Part shown: piece by piece, positions 60,373-64,000 of the stretch
Layout of the letters: every line of letters begins with the position of its first letter
Position numbering within the stretch: the stretch's first letter is position 1
Made by a program: the position numbers and the translations under genes
The notes under the pieces: model-generated
The model's input: only the letters and a program-made list of their open reading frames with translations
What the model was told of the DNA's origin: nothing
Databases searched by the model: none
NCBI RefSeq assembly: GCF_029433095.1
Contig: NZ_JARNTX010000005.1
Span: 265,790 to 329,789, forward strand
DNA from: Hymenobacter sp. YC55
GTDB lineage: Bacteria; Bacteroidota; Bacteroidia; Cytophagales; Hymenobacteraceae
DNA length: 64,000 bases
Direction: 5' to 3'

Positions 60373-61005
60373 TCAAAACTGAAGTGCGTGCACGTGCACT
60401 GAAGTGCCTGCCTTCAGCGGTTCCGAACTGGAAGTTCGAAGGCGTAAGTCTAAAGTAAGCACGTCGCCCTCAAAGGTGCTAGCCACCACGGCGGCAGTCA
60501 GACCCTGGTTAGGCTGTTCGCGGCTTTGCACCTGCACCAACTGCTCAGGGCGTAAAGCCAATGAACGGTCATTAAGTACTAACTGTAGCCGAAACGACGA
60601 CAACTCCACGAAAGCGGCAACTGGCACTTCGCTTTGCAGATACTCACCAGTTTCTACCAACCGTTGGGTTACAATCCCGTTGGCGGGTGCAACTAAGAAG
60701 CTCTGATCAGCAAATTTCACCAGAATATCACCTTTACGTACCTGCTGACCTGCCTGAAAGAAAACCCCGTTTATGCGCCCTCTTGTTGAGGTCAACAGCA
60801 TATAGGATCGACTGCTCAAAACAGTACCCTTCCCAAGCGATGCGCCAACAAACTTTGTTGCCTGCCAACTTCCACGCCGGACATCAGACTCTAAACCAGC
60901 TATTTCGGGAAGCAATTGGCTGTCTGACTTGCTCGTCATCAGGTCAGTGTCAGCACCAGTTGACACAGCCAATAAGGCAAGAACCACTTTCTTAAAATAA
61001 AGCAT
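60373..61005 (-). CDS. Short orphan efflux-adaptor-like protein (HlyD/RND type)
   Basis: This 210-residue protein keeps the core of a periplasmic adaptor. A hydrophobic N-terminus (YFKKVVLALLAVSTG) is present. The two lipoyl-like halves are GRINGVFFQAGQQVRKGDIL and LVAPANGIVTQRLVETGEYL. A beta-barrel segment (FRLQLVLNDRSLALRPEQLV) comes before a short end (AGTSVHVHALQF). It has no helical hairpin between the halves and is about half the usual length. No RND or ABC pump gene is beside it, so it may work with a pump encoded elsewhere or be a remnant. Two palindromes stand 200 bp upstream. Confidence 0.72.
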   Translation of the reverse strand: MLYFKKVVLALLAVSTGADTDLMTSKSDSQLLPEIAGLESDVRRGSWQATKFVGASLGKGTVLSSRSYMLLTSTRGRINGVFFQAGQQVRKGDILVKFADQSFLVAPANGIVTQRLVETGEYLQSEVPVAAFVELSSFRLQLVLNDRSLALRPEQLVQVQSREQPNQGLTAAVVASTFEGDVLTLDLRLRTSSSEPLKAGTSVHVHALQF

Positions 61006-61692
61006 TGTATGAAGTTGGTTGCGTTGCGAGCCTAACAGGGTTAAACCTGATAAAGAGCAAGCAAAAAAGGGTGTATTACCAGCAGAGGCCTGTCAAGCAA
61101 CAAGAGTAGTTGGATGCTGATGCTACCGGACTATTTCTGCCGTAAAGCAGGAAAGGGCGCTGATGAATCTGCCACTCACAGGGCCAAGTGCCCCATCGGC
61201 ACAAATGTATATACATTAAATGTATATACATAAATAAAGGAAGCTATTTTACTTTCCGTAGATTAAGGTTAATCCCTCAGTGAGACTGATTGTGTATAGC
61301 CGCTTTTTTACCAGAATTGTTAGAACAGGGGGTGATTCGAGACGAATGCCAGCTACGGACGAGAAATATTCGGCAAATGTCGTACAGTCCTTTACATCTG
61401 TCAAGTACCTACCAAAAAGTAAGGTGCTAGCCTTTTAGTAAGCAACTTTTATAAGCAAGCGTCAAGACTAAGCGTATTGCGAGCGTTTTCTTATCCTAGA
61501 ATTTCAGAGTGGATAATTTAAACTCACTAATGCTGTTGTATATAGCGGCATTCCGCTAGCAGTATATTCATCAGTATCTATAGAGATTCTCGAGCTATTG
61601 CGCGGCTTTAGAAGTATTACTCACTCAAAACTGTACTTATAAGAACGATAACGAATACTTGCTTTCTTTACCTGCCGTAAACTTGAAAGCAT
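61006..61692. other. Divergent intergenic region
   Basis: This 687-bp AT-rich gap between the adaptor gene (minus) and the M20 gene (plus) must hold both promoters. It includes the double palindrome at 61205-61231. I see no gene or RNA. Confidence 0.45.
61205..61231. promoter_or_regulatory. Two 12-bp palindromes, candidate operator
   Basis: ATGTATATACAT occurs at 61205-61216 and again at 61220-61231, 15 bp apart centre to centre. The ATGT...ACAT form is like PadR-family operators, which often control efflux genes. It lies about 200 bp before the adaptor start. No regulator gene is adjacent. Confidence 0.5.
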
Positions 61693-63141
61693 ATGAGACC
61701 AATCGTTCCTACGCTATTACTTGCTGCATTGTGCTTGTCAGCAATGCCAGTTTCCGAAGACAGGCCAGATCGTAATACTAGTATGAAAGAGCAAGCACTC
61801 AAGAACATTGAGGCAGGCTATTCAACTTACAGTAAAATTGCCTTGCAAATCTGGAAGTATGCCGAGGTCGGGTACAAGGAAACGCAGAGCTCAGCTTTGT
61901 TGCAGCAAACATTACGTGAGCAAGGGTTCGACGTGCAAGCAGGAGCAGCCGACATTCCTACTGCGTTTATAGCCACATATGGCAGCGGCAAACCAGTTAT
62001 TGGGCTTCTCGCTGAATACGACGCCCTACCAGGGTTGTCGCAACAAGCCACTCCGGAGAAAAGCCCTATTGCCGGCCAAGATGCGGGTCACGGTTGTGGG
62101 CACAACTTGTTCGGCACTGCCAGTGTGGCGGCTGGTATCGAACTGAAAAAGCTACTAGCTGCTGGCAAAATCAAGGGCACTGTCAGAGTTTACGGCACTC
62201 CGGCTGAAGAAGGTGGGAGTGGCAAAGTTTATATGGTCCGGGCCGGGCTGTTCAAGGATGTTGATGCCGTTGTACACTGGCATCCAGGCAGCGAGAACAG
62301 AGCAATGATGAATAATTATTTGGCAAACTCATCGGCCAAGTTTCGCTTTCATGGCATATCAGCTCACGCAGCCATGGCTCCTGAGCGTGGCCGTAGTGCC
62401 TTAGATGCTGTAGAAGCCATGAATCACATGGTGAATCTGATGCGTGAGCACATCCCACAAGAAACCCGTATTCACTATGTAATTACCAGCGGAGGTAAAG
62501 CTCCCAATGTCGTACCCGACTATGCAGAAGTATACTACTATGTGCGTCATCCCAAAAAAGACGACGTTAAGCAAATTTTCGAGCGGGTTGTAAAAGCTGC
62601 CGAAGGTGCCGCATTGGGTACGGGAACGACTATGGACTACGAAATCATTGGGGGCACCCATGATTTGTTGCTCAACGAAACGCTAGCCCGCGCTCTACAG
62701 CGCAACCTCAACCAAGTTGGCGGAGTGATATATACCGCTCAGGAAGCGGATTTCGGTCGCAAAATTCAAGCTTCATTAGGCTTTACAGTACCACCTCTAA
62801 CTGCGGCAGCTACCGTCGGAAAGTTTGAAACTCGGGAGGGAGGCGGCAGCACGGATGTAGGCGACGTAAGCTATGTAGTACCTACTGTGGGCCTTGAGGC
62901 GGCCACTTGGATACCAGGAACACCAGCCCATAGTTGGCAAGCCGTCGCCTGCGATGGCACTGAAGTAGGCACTAAGGGCATGATGGTTGCAGCTAAGACA
63001 ATGGCGTTAACAGCTATAGATATGTTCAGTATGCCAGACCTGCTACTCCAGGCAAAGAATGAATTCAAGAATGATGTTGGGTCTTATACATATAAGCCAC
63101 TTCTAGGTGACCGTAAACCCGCTCTCAACTACCGCGACTAG
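61693..63141 (+). CDS. M20-family amidohydrolase (aminobenzoyl-glutamate hydrolase-like)
   Basis: This 482-residue protein is a metal-dependent amidohydrolase of the M20D type. It is most like the AbgB group, which cleaves N-acyl or aminobenzoyl-glutamate amides. A signal peptide is likely (PTLLLAALCLSAMPV), so it may be periplasmic. The metal-site motifs are QDAGHGCGHNLFGTASVA, then TPAEEGGSGK, HWHPGSENR and the late ATWIPGTPAHSWQAV. The dimerisation domain begins near SAKFRFHGISAHAAMAPERG. Length (about 480) matches AbgB proteins. It is a single gene; the true substrate cannot be told from sequence. Confidence 0.9.
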   Translation: MRPIVPTLLLAALCLSAMPVSEDRPDRNTSMKEQALKNIEAGYSTYSKIALQIWKYAEVGYKETQSSALLQQTLREQGFDVQAGAADIPTAFIATYGSGKPVIGLLAEYDALPGLSQQATPEKSPIAGQDAGHGCGHNLFGTASVAAGIELKKLLAAGKIKGTVRVYGTPAEEGGSGKVYMVRAGLFKDVDAVVHWHPGSENRAMMNNYLANSSAKFRFHGISAHAAMAPERGRSALDAVEAMNHMVNLMREHIPQETRIHYVITSGGKAPNVVPDYAEVYYYVRHPKKDDVKQIFERVVKAAEGAALGTGTTMDYEIIGGTHDLLLNETLARALQRNLNQVGGVIYTAQEADFGRKIQASLGFTVPPLTAAATVGKFETREGGGSTDVGDVSYVVPTVGLEAATWIPGTPAHSWQAVACDGTEVGTKGMMVAAKTMALTAIDMFSMPDLLLQAKNEFKNDVGSYTYKPLLGDRKPALNYRD

Positions 63142-63363
63142 CTTCACCGTACCACGTAAGGAGAAGAAAAGAACACTTAGAGGTAAGGGAAATCGATGTA
63201 ATAGCCGAAAGGCTGTAGTTACAACCTATAATGTTGGTGCTATTAGATTGTAAATGATAGCTTAAGAGGAACTACGCCTTCGATACAGTTGTCTTCTCTG
63301 CCGTGTCCTGTATCTGTGTCTAAGGAAAAGAGCTAATTTTCTTGAAAAATTTGGCGCCTGTAT

Positions 63364-63393
63364 TTGGAACAAGAAAAAGTATTTCTACCTTTG
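63364..63393 (+). promoter_or_regulatory. rRNA promoter P1
   Basis: A TTG at 63364-63366, 19 bp, then TACCTTTG at 63386-63393 matches the Bacteroidota promoter form (TTG, about 19 bp, TAnnTTTG). It is followed by CACCCCGCTT, which also follows P2. Confidence 0.85.
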
Positions 63394-63534
63394 CACCCCG
63401 CTTAACAACAAGGCCACAGACGGTGACTTGAAATAAGCTTAAAGCTTAGCAAACGGATAATGGAGAGTGGCCTACTCTTAACGGCAGTTAGAGAAAACAC
63501 TCGAACATGGCCGCCAAAAAAATAAAAAGTTTTT

Positions 63535-63564
63535 TTGGAAGTTGAGAAAAGCTTTATACCTTTG
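63535..63564 (+). promoter_or_regulatory. rRNA promoter P2
   Basis: TTG at 63535-63537, 19 bp, then TACCTTTG at 63557-63564, with the same CACCCCGCTT downstream as P1. An A/T-rich stretch (63516-63536) sits just before it, resembling an UP element. The two promoters are 171 bp apart. Confidence 0.88.
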
Positions 63565-63855
63565 CACCCCGCTTCACCAACAGGGTACGAGCACTAAGAA
63601 AAAAAGTTACAGCAGTGTGAACGAAAATAGGTTTCACTGTTGTTAATCAAAGGCAGCCTAATCGAGGATGCTATGAATACAAAGCTGCTTCGGTAAGCTC
63701 TGCGTTAGTCAAGTAGTGACTATCACACGTTCTTTGAATGTTTGGAAAAGACAAATTGGTAAGGCTTCTATTTTAGTATTTGCTAGATAGAAGTTCAATA
63801 AGCGTAACAAAACGATTAAGCTCGTTAATACGAGTCGGATCAGCACTCGACATCG

Positions 63856-63873
63856 TCTCATCTTCGGGTGAGA
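63856..63873 (+). other. UUCG-capped hairpin in the rRNA leader
   Basis: TCTCATC (63856-63862) pairs with GGTGAGA (63867-63873) around TTCG, with one G-T pair. UUCG loops are extremely stable in RNA. Its place about 15 nt before the 16S suggests a role in leader folding or processing. Confidence 0.6.
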
Positions 63874-63887
63874 TAAGTAGAATTTAT

Positions 63888-64000
<113 letters not shown>

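Larger units (their letters stand above)
63142..63887. other. Upstream region and leader of the rRNA operon
   Basis: The gap holds two strong promoters (63364-63393 and 63535-63564) and the 5' leader of the 16S rRNA. A hairpin with a UUCG tetraloop lies at 63856-63873, just before the mature rRNA. I see no tRNA or protein gene; the 60-aa minus-strand frame at 63709 is chance. Confidence 0.7.

Noticed and set aside
63142..63887. tRNA gene upstream of the 16S gene
   Set aside because: I looked for a cloverleaf with TTCGA and acceptor pairing and found none; only promoters and a leader hairpin are present.

Overview
The window looks like a chromosomal segment of a Hymenobacter-like member of the Bacteroidota (Cytophagales). 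Three observations support this. The right edge enters a 16S rRNA gene with a Bacteroidota-type 5' end. Two promoters before it carry the Bacteroidota -7 element TAnnTTTG. Three large secreted proteins end in type IX secretion (T9SS) sorting domains. Coding DNA is GC-rich and the long gaps are AT-rich. I saw no tRNA, transposase, phage gene or CRISPR array.

Left part (1-15.5 kb): a partial beta-propeller gene, a Gfo/Idh/MocA oxidoreductase, an arginase-family enzyme and an AlkZ/YcaQ-like winged-helix gene broken by one in-frame TAA. A pectin-degradation operon follows on the minus strand (rhamnogalacturonan acetylesterase and two pectinesterases). It faces a GH43 glycosidase gene, with a 28-bp perfect palindrome in the shared upstream region. 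Then come a decayed stretch that may be a nonribosomal peptide synthetase remnant, an acyltransferase-3 gene, and a VCBS-repeat/malectin/T9SS protein.

Middle part (15.6-33.5 kb): two giant minus-strand surface proteins (1755 and 2713 aa) built from kelch, PKD-like and malectin modules. They share nearly identical DNA blocks, including a 412-bp perfect repeat inside the larger gene. Small putative genes and a lone molybdopterin-binding subunit of the xanthine dehydrogenase family follow.

Copper/heavy-metal island (33.8-46.3 kb): a cupredoxin protein and a CopA ATPase on the minus strand. Divergent from them are a Cys/His-rich exported protein, two lipoproteins with heavy-metal-binding domains (one with two DUF305 domains) and a CusCBA-type efflux set. 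The set also carries a small His-rich membrane-anchored protein. Together they would bind copper or silver outside the cytoplasm, pump it out of the cytoplasm, and expel it across both membranes.

Then (46.4-50.5 kb) come a Crp/Fnr regulator, a DinB-fold protein, an AraC regulator and a cupin gene. Copies of a 17-bp motif lie before the last two. A YceI lipoprotein closes the stretch.

Inositol-lipid operon (57.6 to 50.6 kb, minus strand): myo-inositol-phosphate synthase, PgpA-like phosphatase, GtrA protein, DUF5686 outer-membrane protein, a CDP-alcohol phosphatidyltransferase fused to a DUF4833-like domain, and an AUR1-like PAP2 enzyme. The predicted path is glucose-6-phosphate to inositol phosphate to phosphatidylinositol phosphate to phosphatidylinositol to inositol phosphoceramide. 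This resembles the inositol-lipid cluster of Bacteroides thetaiotaomicron, but the fusion, the two extra membrane genes and a nearby degenerate nucleotide-cyclase-fold protein stand out. I consider this the most interesting system here.

Right end (58.5-64 kb): a pirin, an orphan efflux adaptor with paired palindromes upstream, an M20 peptidase, and the twin-promoter start of an rRNA operon.
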